From NCBI GenBank assembly GCA_012269545.1, contig JAAXKB010000032.1, positions 28,546 through 79,547 on the forward strand: a stretch of DNA of 51,002 nt, in the 5' to 3' direction. Under the pieces are notes generated by a model that was given only the letters and a program-made list of their open reading frames with translations, was not told where the DNA came from and did not search any database. Both the position numbers and the translations under genes were made by a program. The DNA comes from Gammaproteobacteria bacterium. Its GTDB lineage: Bacteria; Pseudomonadota; Gammaproteobacteria; Pseudomonadales; Azotimanducaceae. This document shows, one piece after another, positions 26,990 to 35,215 of the stretch (position 1 is the stretch's first letter; each line of letters opens with the position of its first letter).

Positions 26990-27766
26990 ATGGATCTCGC
27001 TCTCAACAACAAATTCGCCTTGGTTACTGGCAGTCATCGAGGCACTGGACAGATCATTGCCAAAACGCTGCTGCAAGAGGGCGCCAACGTATTGGTTCAC
27101 GGAATAACGCAGCAACAAGCGGAAGACTCCGTCAGCACGCTGGGCGCAGGCATACCCGTCTGGGGCGATATCGTTACCCGAGAGGGTTCTGACGAATTGC
27201 TGGCTCAATGCGAGGAATTCGATACAACCATTGTGATCAATAACTTTGGCGCAGCGGATCCGGGCTCTTGGCAGTCTGCCGATGAAGCCGCTTGGTTGCT
27301 GGCCTATCAAAAAAACGTGCTATCGGCCCAGCGACTGATTACAGGTATGTTGCCTAAGATGAGGAACATGCCGTGGGCGCGGATCATCAACCTAGGCACC
27401 ATGGGCTCGACCAGCCCTAACGCTCGAATGCCGGGCTATTACGCGGCCAAGGGTGCGTTGGCTAACATGACCATCGGCCTAGCCAAGGAAGTGGCTGGTA
27501 CCAACATAAGAGTCAATCTGGTATCACCGGGCATGATTCATACGCCGGAAGTGGAACAAAGCTATATGCGCATGGCGGCTGAGAAAAATTGGGGAAACAC
27601 GTGGCAAGAAGTCGAAGCGCATGTGGCTAAAGACATTCCCATTCGGCGAATCAGCCGGCGTGAAGAGGTCGCTGGTCTGGTTGCTTTTTTGTGCAGCCCA
27701 ATCGCTGATGCGATTCATGGGCAGAACATCCGCATCGACGGCGGCCAACTGGGGGTCGTCAACTGA
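26990..27766 (+). CDS. SDR-family oxidoreductase
   Basis: A 258-residue short-chain dehydrogenase. The nucleotide loop TGSHRGTG (residues 13-20) keeps the GxxxGxG spacing. The second motif is NNFGA rather than NNAG. Catalytic residues are Ser140 or Thr141, Tyr150 and Lys154 in GYYAAKGAL. The C-terminus IHGQNIRIDGGQLGVV is typical. GAGG lies eight bases before the ATG. Its stop overlaps the ATG of the next small membrane protein by one base (TGATG), and that gene overlaps a HAD phosphatase, so the three are tightly coupled. Most likely it acts as a 3-oxoacyl or alcohol dehydrogenase; the substrate is unknown. Confidence 0.9.
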   Translation: MDLALNNKFALVTGSHRGTGQIIAKTLLQEGANVLVHGITQQQAEDSVSTLGAGIPVWGDIVTREGSDELLAQCEEFDTTIVINNFGAADPGSWQSADEAAWLLAYQKNVLSAQRLITGMLPKMRNMPWARIINLGTMGSTSPNARMPGYYAAKGALANMTIGLAKEVAGTNIRVNLVSPGMIHTPEVEQSYMRMAAEKNWGNTWQEVEAHVAKDIPIRRISRREEVAGLVAFLCSPIADAIHGQNIRIDGGQLGVVN

Positions 27767-28134
27767 TGGACAAACCATCGCTTCAATACCTCTCCATACG
27801 GATGGCAGGTGTGGTCGTAACCTTGGCCGTTCTCTTCATCATCGATCTCACCGTCGATGACACCTTTAACCAATTGTGGCTACCGTTGCTTTTAGCTACT
27901 GGCGCTTATTTGATGACTCTTTCCATTATGGCCGTCGCAATTGCAGTCGGCAGCTTAGCTGTGTTGCATACAGACTTGGCAGCTGCGTTTTGGGTGCCGG
28001 CAATCGCCTACCCCATCCTCGCGGCCGTCAGCGCCATGACCATTGGCTGGATACTGTTACAGCGGTTTCGGCAGCGCATTAAAGACACCCACGAAGAGCG
28101 ATGGGCAAACCGCAGCAAAGAGTATGACGAGTGA
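27766..28134 (+). CDS. Small membrane protein of unknown function
   Basis: A 122-residue protein with about three membrane helices: residues 10-28, 38-64 and 72-98, followed by a charged tail RQRIKDTHEERWANRSKEYDE that is probably cytoplasmic. I recognise no family. The start overlaps the SDR stop by one base and its stop overlaps the GTG of the HAD gene by four bases, which argues strongly that it is a translated gene. The conserved-looking coupling suggests it works with its neighbours. Confidence 0.75.
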   Translation: MDKPSLQYLSIRMAGVVVTLAVLFIIDLTVDDTFNQLWLPLLLATGAYLMTLSIMAVAIAVGSLAVLHTDLAAAFWVPAIAYPILAAVSAMTIGWILLQRFRQRIKDTHEERWANRSKEYDE

Positions 28135-28787
28135 ACGATAGCGGCATCTTATTCGACTTCGACGGCACCTTAGTGCCCAATCTGGACTTGGCGGACATGC
28201 GACGGCAAATCGCCGCCATGGCCAGCGCAGCCGGCGTTCCAGACGCGGTACATGAGGACCTGTATATCGTCGAAATCATTGAGGCGTCGCGTGAGTGGCT
28301 CATGGCACAAAAGAGTGTCGACGCTTTTTTTGCCGACCGATACGCGGCAGCCAGCCACCAAAGAATCCACGACATTGAGATGGAGGCCGCCGGGAAAACG
28401 CGTTTGTTCGATCAAGTCCGACAGGTGCTGGCCCAACTGCGCTATTCCGGTTACAAGCTTGGCATCGTCACACGAAACTGCCGTGATGCGGTCACCATGA
28501 TGTTCCCTGACATGGACCAATACATAGATTGTCTGCACGCTCGAGACGATGTCGAGCACTTAAAGCCAGACCCCAGACACCTAAAGTCCAACCTTGATGC
28601 TCTGCAAGTCGATCCGTCGGCATCGATAATGGTCGGCGATGGGGCACTGGATATGCGAGCAGGCAGAGAATTAAACATGCGCTGCGTTGGTGTCCTGACC
28701 GGCAGCAATGACGCCGATGCCCTGGGTGCCGCAGGCGCAGACGAGGTTCTGACGGATTATCGCGGACTTGTTAAGCTACTCAACTAA
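28131..28787 (+). CDS. HAD-family phosphatase (phosphoglycolate phosphatase-like)
   Basis: A 218-residue haloacid dehalogenase-like hydrolase. Motif I is DFDGTL with Asp9 as nucleophile and Asp11 as acid/base. Motif II is the Thr in GIVTRNC, motif III the Lys in LKPDP and motif IV VGDGALDM. The helical cap between motifs I and II places it in subfamily IA with Gph-like phosphatases and beta-phosphoglucomutases. It starts at GTG, overlapping the preceding gene by four bases, and has no separate ribosome binding site, so its translation depends on that gene. The substrate is not determined by sequence. Confidence 0.9.
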   Translation: MNDSGILFDFDGTLVPNLDLADMRRQIAAMASAAGVPDAVHEDLYIVEIIEASREWLMAQKSVDAFFADRYAAASHQRIHDIEMEAAGKTRLFDQVRQVLAQLRYSGYKLGIVTRNCRDAVTMMFPDMDQYIDCLHARDDVEHLKPDPRHLKSNLDALQVDPSASIMVGDGALDMRAGRELNMRCVGVLTGSNDADALGAAGADEVLTDYRGLVKLLN

Positions 28788-28807
28788 CCGTTAAGTAAGG
28801 CCAACAC

Positions 28808-29683
28808 ATGTCAATCACTGTTACCCAGCTGTTTCGCTACCCGGTAAAAAGTATGGGCGGACATTCGCTCAATAGAACGCCGTTAACGGCCAAAGGTATC
28901 CCCGGCGACCGAGCTTGGGCACTGAAGGACGAAGAACGCGGGGGCATTAAGGGCGGCAAACGTTTTCCAGAGTTGCTCGGCATGAACGCCAGCTTTGTCA
29001 CTGAACCCAGTGCGCAGCATGTGTCCCCAGAGGTGAACATCGCCTTGGCAGATGGCAGGACGGTCTCCTCTTCAGACCAAGGCGTCAATGAGGTGCTGAG
29101 CGCCGAGGTAGGCGCCCCGGTCAGCCTCTGGCCGCTACTGCCAGCGGAGCAAGTCGATCACTACCTTCGTCCGCCTCTGGAAGAAGGAGTCGACCCGGAA
29201 GCTTATTTCCGTGAAGTGTTTGCACGCACTGAGGATGAGCCGCTACCTGATCTCTCCGTGTTTCCGGAAGAGCTGTTTATTTACGAATCCTCGCCGGGCA
29301 CCTATTTTGACGCCTTTCCGATTTTGCTTATGAGCGAGGCAAGCCTACAATTCTTCGCAACGACCATGGTCGAGAAAGGTGAAAGTTCGAGATTCGATCT
29401 GCGGCGTTTTAGGCCGAATGTTGTGGTCAGCACCGACGCAGACGGCTTCCCCGAAAACTCTTGGGTGGGGCGACGAGGCCGAGTTGGCTCTGCTGTGGTC
29501 AAAGTAGAAGTTGTCTGCCCCCGCTGCGTGATGACTACCCACGGCTTCGACGATCTTCCCAAAGACCCCAAGATCATGCGTCACTTGGTTAACGAAAACA
29601 GCGGTAACCTTGGCGTTTATCTCAGCATTGAGGAACCGGGCGAGATTCGCGTGGGTGATGGCATCCAATGGTTGGATGCCTAG
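28808..29683 (+). CDS. MOSC domain-containing protein
   Basis: A 291-residue protein with an N-terminal beta-barrel (VTQLFRYPVKSMGG, GDRAWAL) and a C-terminal MOSC domain. In such proteins a conserved cysteine binds the molybdenum cofactor or a sulfur; here CPRCVMTT carries two candidates and the Arg/Asn pair in RFRPNVVV is typical. Relatives include YcbX and YiiM, which reduce N-hydroxylated compounds. AAGG lies seven bases before the ATG. It follows the HAD gene by 20 bases, so it may be part of that operon. No ferredoxin domain is attached, unlike in YcbX. Confidence 0.9.
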   Translation: MSITVTQLFRYPVKSMGGHSLNRTPLTAKGIPGDRAWALKDEERGGIKGGKRFPELLGMNASFVTEPSAQHVSPEVNIALADGRTVSSSDQGVNEVLSAEVGAPVSLWPLLPAEQVDHYLRPPLEEGVDPEAYFREVFARTEDEPLPDLSVFPEELFIYESSPGTYFDAFPILLMSEASLQFFATTMVEKGESSRFDLRRFRPNVVVSTDADGFPENSWVGRRGRVGSAVVKVEVVCPRCVMTTHGFDDLPKDPKIMRHLVNENSGNLGVYLSIEEPGEIRVGDGIQWLDA

Positions 29684-29749
29684 TCGAGAAAAACCAAGAC
29701 AAGAAAGTGCGCTGACCCAGGCCAACGCTTCTTGCTAGAGGTTACTGCG

Positions 29750-30961
29750 TCAATTGCTGCCGGTTGGCACCTCGCTAAACGACATGCCCTTATCCATGCG
29801 CGGTTCTTGAGGCATACCCAGCACGCGCTCGGCAATAATGTTGGCCATGATCTCATCCGTGCCGCCAGCAATCCGTCCACCGGGCGCACCCATGTACGTC
29901 AGCTGCAACAAACCGGCTTCCTTCGACAGATTTTCGTCCCAGATCGCGCCGCTCATTTCCAGCAGGTCCATGCAAAAGGAGGCCATCTCCTGAGTCTTCG
30001 GGGCGCCAACAAGCTTGCCAATCGAGTTTTCAGGGCCCGGGATCGCCCCTCGAGACATGGCGGTCATTGAGCGATAGCCGGTAAATCGCAGACCGGCCTC
30101 CTGCACATACCAGTCTGCTAACTTGGCGCGAACTGCGCTGTCTTCGATAGCCGGCTTATCGTCAATCATGACTTCACTGGCAATACGGTAAGCCACGTCT
30201 ACGTTGACGCCAGCACCGCCGCCGCCAATTGCCGCGCGCTCGTTCATCAGAGTGGTCAGCGCAACCTGCCAGCCCTGACCAACCTCACCTAAACGCTGGC
30301 TGTCCGGAATCCGGACATCAGTAAAATACACTTCGTTGAAGTTTGCGCCTCCGGTGAGTTGCTTAATCGGCTTGATTTCGATGCCCGGGGACTTCATGTC
30401 AAGAAAGAAATAGCTCAGGCCTTTGTGTTTGGCCACATTCGGATCGGTTCGAACAACCAAGATCCCATAGTCAGAATAATGCGCGCCTGAGGTCCAGATT
30501 TTTTGACCATTGATCACCCAATCATCCCCATCGCGCTCTGCCTTAGTGCGCAGGGCAGCCAAGTCTGAACCCCCTGCAGGTTCAGAGAACAGCTGACACC
30601 AAATTTCTTCGCCGCTCGCTAATTTGGGCAAAAACCGCTCGTGGTGCTCAGGTCGACCCCATGTCATTAAGGTCGGAGCAGCCATGCCTTGCCCGATGAC
30701 GAAAACGCCACCGGGCGTACTGTACTTCGCTTCTTCCTGATTCCAAATTACCTGTTCAATGGCGCTCGCCTCGCGACCACCATATTTTTTTTCCCAGCGG
30801 ATACATGCCCACCCAGCGTCGTATTTTCGCTTTTGCCAAAGCTTGGCGGCGGCAATGTCGTCTAGGCCAGCCAATTCATCCGCACTCGGAACATTGTCTT
30901 TCAACCAAGCTGCTGCTTCGGCGCGAAATGCGGCTTCTTCTTGTGTGTCGTTAAAATCCAT
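29750..30961 (-). CDS. Acyl-CoA dehydrogenase, probable catalytic subunit
   Basis: A 403-residue acyl-CoA dehydrogenase. FAD and substrate segments QLFSEPAGGSDLA and NGQKIWTSGAHYSD are clear. The usual glutamate position near the C-terminus is lost (IAGGT instead of IYEGT), but Glu241 in LMNERAAIG matches the alternative position used by isovaleryl-CoA dehydrogenase and by one chain of mycobacterial two-chain steroid enzymes such as FadE28. The ATG has GAGG upstream. It follows a second acyl-CoA dehydrogenase gene by 50 bases, so the two likely make a heterotetramer acting on a bulky or branched acyl-CoA. Confidence 0.9.
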   Translation of the reverse strand: MDFNDTQEEAAFRAEAAAWLKDNVPSADELAGLDDIAAAKLWQKRKYDAGWACIRWEKKYGGREASAIEQVIWNQEEAKYSTPGGVFVIGQGMAAPTLMTWGRPEHHERFLPKLASGEEIWCQLFSEPAGGSDLAALRTKAERDGDDWVINGQKIWTSGAHYSDYGILVVRTDPNVAKHKGLSYFFLDMKSPGIEIKPIKQLTGGANFNEVYFTDVRIPDSQRLGEVGQGWQVALTTLMNERAAIGGGGAGVNVDVAYRIASEVMIDDKPAIEDSAVRAKLADWYVQEAGLRFTGYRSMTAMSRGAIPGPENSIGKLVGAPKTQEMASFCMDLLEMSGAIWDENLSKEAGLLQLTYMGAPGGRIAGGTDEIMANIIAERVLGMPQEPRMDKGMSFSEVPTGSN

Positions 30962-31011
30962 CGTAAGTCCTCAATAAAATTCTGTGTTCACTCGTCTGGT
31001 GCAATTTGGCT

Positions 31012-32130
31012 TTAGGCAGCGTTGTTTTGCTCGTAGGCTGTAATTAACCGGTCTTGCCAATACCCTTCACTACCCACGTTCACGCCCAGTAACTTTGCTC
31101 GACGGTAGTAGAACTGACAGTCGAATTCCCAAGTAAATCCCATGCCGCCGTGGGTTTGAACATTTTCCTCAGCAGCGAATACCGCTGCCTTAATCGCTCC
31201 TACTCGCGCTGTTGCCGCAGCCAATGGCAACTCTGCGCTGTCTGTATTCAGCGCCCAAGCACCGTAGTAGCAGTTACTGCGTGCTAAGGTGTTTTTGACG
31301 TACATGTTCGCCAGCTTGTGCTTGATCGCCTGATAGGAAGCGATCGCACGACCAAAGGCGTAGCGTCCCATGGCGTAATCTCGCGCTTGGATCATCGCGG
31401 CATCAGCCAGACCCACTTGTTCCCACGCGAAGAGCACGGCAGCCCGGTCAAGCAACCGTTCGGTCGCCCCCCAACCCGCGCCTTCGCCGCCCAGCAACTC
31501 TGCTTTGGCGTTATCGAATTCCAGAACCGCATGTCCTCGAGAAAAATCTAGGGTGCGAACAGCCTCACGAGAAACACCGTCTTGATCCAGCTCAACCAAA
31601 TACCAGCTGGCTCCATCACCGGCATCGGAACCCGCGACCACCACCGCAAAGTCTGCCGCGCGCCCATCAGCTACCGGTAGTTTGCGTCCGCTCAAACCGC
31701 TGCCAGAAAATCGCGTCTGCAAACTTTTGACGGAGGGACGACCATTGCCTTCGGACAGTGCAAACGTGCCAATGGCTTCTCCAGTGGCCAACATGGGCAA
31801 CCACTTTTCTTTCTGCTCCTGAGAGCCGCAAGCCATCAGGGCTTCGGTTGCAAGGTATACAGAAGAGCTAAAGGGTACGGGAGCCACCGCGCGCCCCAAC
31901 TCCTCAGCAATAACGACCAATTCCAAGTAAGAGAGGCCCAAGCCACCGAACTCTTCAGGAATCACGGTTGCTGTCCAGCCCATCTCAACGATTTTTTCCC
32001 ACAACTGCGCATCGTGGTCCGCATCACCATCCAAAACCGCGCGAACAGCGGCGGGCGGGCAGTGGTTCGTTAGAAAGCCTCGCGCCTGTTCGCGCAACAA
32101 CTCTTGTTCTTCACCAAATTCGAAATTCAT
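31012..32130 (-). CDS. Acyl-CoA dehydrogenase, probable non-catalytic partner subunit
   Basis: A 372-residue acyl-CoA dehydrogenase homologue. The overall fold is clear (VIPEEFGGLGLSYLELVVIAEELGR, QTHGGMGFTWEFD), but the FAD/substrate loop is degenerate (ALSEGNGRPS) and both known catalytic glutamate positions are lost: Val in AKLLGVNVGS and Asp228 in LLDRAAVLF. It is therefore probably the structural chain of a two-chain enzyme with the next gene. GAGGGG lies a few bases before the ATG. Paired genes of this kind are best known from side-chain degradation of steroids, but no other steroid genes are in the window. Confidence 0.87.
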   Translation of the reverse strand: MNFEFGEEQELLREQARGFLTNHCPPAAVRAVLDGDADHDAQLWEKIVEMGWTATVIPEEFGGLGLSYLELVVIAEELGRAVAPVPFSSSVYLATEALMACGSQEQKEKWLPMLATGEAIGTFALSEGNGRPSVKSLQTRFSGSGLSGRKLPVADGRAADFAVVVAGSDAGDGASWYLVELDQDGVSREAVRTLDFSRGHAVLEFDNAKAELLGGEGAGWGATERLLDRAAVLFAWEQVGLADAAMIQARDYAMGRYAFGRAIASYQAIKHKLANMYVKNTLARSNCYYGAWALNTDSAELPLAAATARVGAIKAAVFAAEENVQTHGGMGFTWEFDCQFYYRRAKLLGVNVGSEGYWQDRLITAYEQNNAA

Positions 32131-32280
32131 AGGTCCCCTCTACAACGTTATGTGTTTCCCCGGTGAAATAATATACCAGAGGTGCACGCCCCGCTTCGAC
32201 GAACATTCGTGCGTTGTTTTAGACAGCCGCTAGAAGCAACGAAGACATGATGAGCAAGAATTTAGGCTAAACTGCCGACC

Positions 32281-34251
32281 ATGATTAAAGCTGCCAGAGA
32301 TATGACATCACCCCATAACTTCCGAAACCTCGGTTACGTTCGGGTATGCGCAGCGACTCCAGAACTCACCATCGGTGATGCAGCGGCGAATGCCGAAGCG
32401 ATATTGGCCCAAGCAGATGCCCTAGCCGATCAAGGGGTTTCACTGGCGGTCTTTCCCGAACTGTGCCTAACAGGCTACTCGGCTGAAGATCTGTTTTTTT
32501 CTCAGGTATTACTTGAACAGACACGGCGCGCGCTGATTCAACTGCAGCGCAGCCGATTACCAATGATGGCCGTTGGCGCCCCATGGCAACTGACTGATGG
32601 CCGAATGGTCAACTGCGCCGTAATGATCGGCGATGGCCGAGTGCTGGGCATGGTGCCAAAGTCCTTCCTGCCAAACTACAGCGAATACTACGAGCAACGC
32701 TGGTTCGTTTCGGGCACTGGCATGAACGAGACGGAGGTGGACCCAGACTTGGGCACATTTCATGTTCGGGTTGACCAACTCTTCGAACTCGGCGATTGCT
32801 GTGTGGGCGCTGAAATCTGCGAGGACTTGTGGGCACCAATCAGCCCGGGAACCCACGCTGCTCTGGCTGGGGCCAACATTGTCTGTAACCTTTCGGCGTC
32901 TAACGAACTCATCAGCAAGGCCGACTATCGGCGCGATTTAGTACGCATGACCAGCGCCAGTAACTTCTCCGGCTACGTCTACGTCAGTGCCAGCGCATTA
33001 GAGTCCACCAAGGATGTGGTTTTTGGCGGGCACTGTCTGATTGCTGAGGCCGGCCAGATCCTCGCGGAAAACCACCGATTTGACTTTGCAGCGCAAACTC
33101 TTGTTGCCGACATTGATCTCCAGCGACTCAGCCACGATCGCGCTCAAAACAGCACATTTGCACAAACACTCCGGCCGCGTCCCTATCGCAGAGTGAGAGT
33201 CGACAGGGCAATGCCAGCGTTGGAGGTATTACAGCGCCGCTACGTCAAACAACCCTTTGTACCGGCAGACGAAGAGGAGTTTGCCGCCAGAGCACAGGAA
33301 ATTTTGCTCATTCAGTCCACCGGGCTAGCCAGACGCATGCTCGCGGCCAAAACAGAGCGCTTGGTGATTGGGCTGTCCGGGGGTCTGGATTCCACCCTCG
33401 CCTTTCTGGTGGCGAAAGATGCTCTGGCTAAACTGTCATTGCCCGCGAATCACTTGAATGCACTCACTCTACCGGGCCCGGGAACAACTCAAGGCACACT
33501 TACAAATGCTCACCGACTGGCCCAAACCGCCGGCGTATCGCTGCAAGAAATCAACATCAATGCGTCGGTAGCTCAACACTTAGCTGATTTGGAACACGAT
33601 GGAGCACACGACGTCGTGTTTGAAAACGCTCAAGCCCGGGAACGAACGCAGATCCTATTCAACTACGCCAACAAAGTTGGAGGCATTGTCGTCGGTACCG
33701 GCGATTTAAGCGAACTGGCGCTGGGCTGGGCGACGTTCAACGCCGATCAAATGGCAAACTACAACGTCAACGCCAGCGTGCCCAAAACCCTAATGGCCTA
33801 TTTAGTCCGGTGGTACGCCCAACATCGAGCGAAACCTGAATTGGCCGAAGTGCTAATCGACGTTTTGGCAACCCCGATCAGCCCAGAACTGATCCCGCCT
33901 CAGGACGGCGAGATCAGCCAGCGCACAGAAGAAGTCGTAGGCCCTTATGAGCTGCACGATTTTTTCCTCTATCACTGGCTACGCTTCGGCGCATCGCCAA
34001 CCAAGATTTTTCTGCTAGCCTGCGCCAGTTTTGCCGATGACCATGAGCCGGCGGTAATCCAGCATTGGTTGGCGCAATTTTTTCGGCGCTTCATGACCCA
34101 GCAATTCAAGCGCACTACGCTGCCTCCGGGCCCAAAGGTTGGCAGCGTGAGTTTATCGCCGCGTGGGGACTGGCGAATGCCGGATGAGGCTGGATTCAGC
34201 CAACTGGTCGAAGAAGTTGAATCACTGCTAAATCCACCATCAAAACCCTAA
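32281..34251 (+). CDS. nadE: Glutamine-dependent NAD+ synthetase
   Basis: Makes NAD+ from deamido-NAD, ATP and glutamine. The 656 residues hold an N-terminal nitrilase-type glutaminase with the triad Glu60 (FPELCLTGYS), Lys127 (VPKSFLPNY) and Cys180 (AEICEDLW), and a C-terminal ATP-pyrophosphatase synthetase with the loop LSGGLDSTLA. It belongs to the long class found in mycobacteria, rather than the short form. The start is uncertain: the ATG at 32281 and another at 32302 are both possible and neither has a strong ribosome binding site. The gene is divergent from the acyl-CoA dehydrogenases across a 150-base gap. Confidence 0.95.
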   Translation: MIKAARDMTSPHNFRNLGYVRVCAATPELTIGDAAANAEAILAQADALADQGVSLAVFPELCLTGYSAEDLFFSQVLLEQTRRALIQLQRSRLPMMAVGAPWQLTDGRMVNCAVMIGDGRVLGMVPKSFLPNYSEYYEQRWFVSGTGMNETEVDPDLGTFHVRVDQLFELGDCCVGAEICEDLWAPISPGTHAALAGANIVCNLSASNELISKADYRRDLVRMTSASNFSGYVYVSASALESTKDVVFGGHCLIAEAGQILAENHRFDFAAQTLVADIDLQRLSHDRAQNSTFAQTLRPRPYRRVRVDRAMPALEVLQRRYVKQPFVPADEEEFAARAQEILLIQSTGLARRMLAAKTERLVIGLSGGLDSTLAFLVAKDALAKLSLPANHLNALTLPGPGTTQGTLTNAHRLAQTAGVSLQEININASVAQHLADLEHDGAHDVVFENAQARERTQILFNYANKVGGIVVGTGDLSELALGWATFNADQMANYNVNASVPKTLMAYLVRWYAQHRAKPELAEVLIDVLATPISPELIPPQDGEISQRTEEVVGPYELHDFFLYHWLRFGASPTKIFLLACASFADDHEPAVIQHWLAQFFRRFMTQQFKRTTLPPGPKVGSVSLSPRGDWRMPDEAGFSQLVEEVESLLNPPSKP

Positions 34252-34268
34252 CTTTGAGAAATACTGTA

Positions 34269-35195
34269 ATGTCCATTTTGCGCTCTGTATCCATCACTGC
34301 CGTGTGCATCGCACTGGCCAGTACCGTCCACGCCGGCAGCAACCATTGCGGTGATGAAGGTGTGTGGATTGAAATCCTAGGCGCAGGCAGCGGTGAACTG
34401 AATGACGGCCAAGCATCGCCCAGCTATCTGATTTGGCACGACGATGTTGCCCGAGTGCTTGTCGATGCCGGTTCTGGGTCGCAAATCGGCTTTGAAAAAT
34501 CCGGTGCGAGCTTTGAGTCCATTGAAGCCATCGCTCTAACCCAACTCAAGCCAGATCACAGCGGTGATTTACCCGCCTATATCAGCGCAGCCCAGAGCGA
34601 TTCACGCGACATGCGGCTCACCGTTTTGGGACCCACTGGTGATGGCGCCAGCCATATATCGACCAGAGAATTAATGCGGCGCCTGTTCGGTGCGGAAGGT
34701 GCCTATCCCTATTTGGCTAACACCATTAAACCCAGAGCTAGCCTAGGATACAGAGTACGCAGCGTCGACATCCCTGCTACCGGGTCGAAACGCTGGTCTC
34801 AATATCAGACCGAGCACGTCAAGATGTCTGCCATTCCGGTCCACCACGGTGACGTTCCAGCCTTGGCTTGGCGCATCGAAATTGATGGTCAGATCGTGGT
34901 CATTGCCGGTGCCTTCAACAACTCGAAGAACGTTATCGCGACATTTGCCAAGGATGCTGACGCGCTGGTGGTCAGCCATGCAATTCCGGAAAATTCTCGC
35001 GGCACGCTGCGAGAGTTGTACGCCAGGCCGTCTCAATTGGGCCGAGTGGCGGATCAAGCAGAGGCAAGAATGATGATCCTAGGACATCGCAACAGCAGAA
35101 CCCGGGGCCGCGAAAGTATTAGCCGCAGCGCAATGGAAGAACATTACGATGGCGCGATTTTGTTCGCTAATGACGGCGAGTGCTGGGGGCTGTAA
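34269..35195 (+). CDS. Exported metallo-beta-lactamase-fold protein with half-lost metal site
   Basis: A 308-residue protein with a signal peptide (about 1-22, ending VHAGS) and an MBL fold. The HxHxDH motif reads QLKPDH, so both first histidines are replaced (Gln92, Lys94), while Asp96 and His97 remain. His193 in VHHGD and the histidine in LGHRNSRT remain, but the bridging Asp is Ala215 (IAGAFN). The ligands of metal site 2 survive and those of site 1 mostly do not, so it may bind one metal or be non-catalytic. An in-frame TTG at 34254 is an alternative start. It lies just behind nadE, convergent with an M20 hydrolase. Confidence 0.85.
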   Translation: MSILRSVSITAVCIALASTVHAGSNHCGDEGVWIEILGAGSGELNDGQASPSYLIWHDDVARVLVDAGSGSQIGFEKSGASFESIEAIALTQLKPDHSGDLPAYISAAQSDSRDMRLTVLGPTGDGASHISTRELMRRLFGAEGAYPYLANTIKPRASLGYRVRSVDIPATGSKRWSQYQTEHVKMSAIPVHHGDVPALAWRIEIDGQIVVIAGAFNNSKNVIATFAKDADALVVSHAIPENSRGTLRELYARPSQLGRVADQAEARMMILGHRNSRTRGRESISRSAMEEHYDGAILFANDGECWGL

Positions 35196-35215
35196 CCACC
35201 CACCACCCGATCGAA

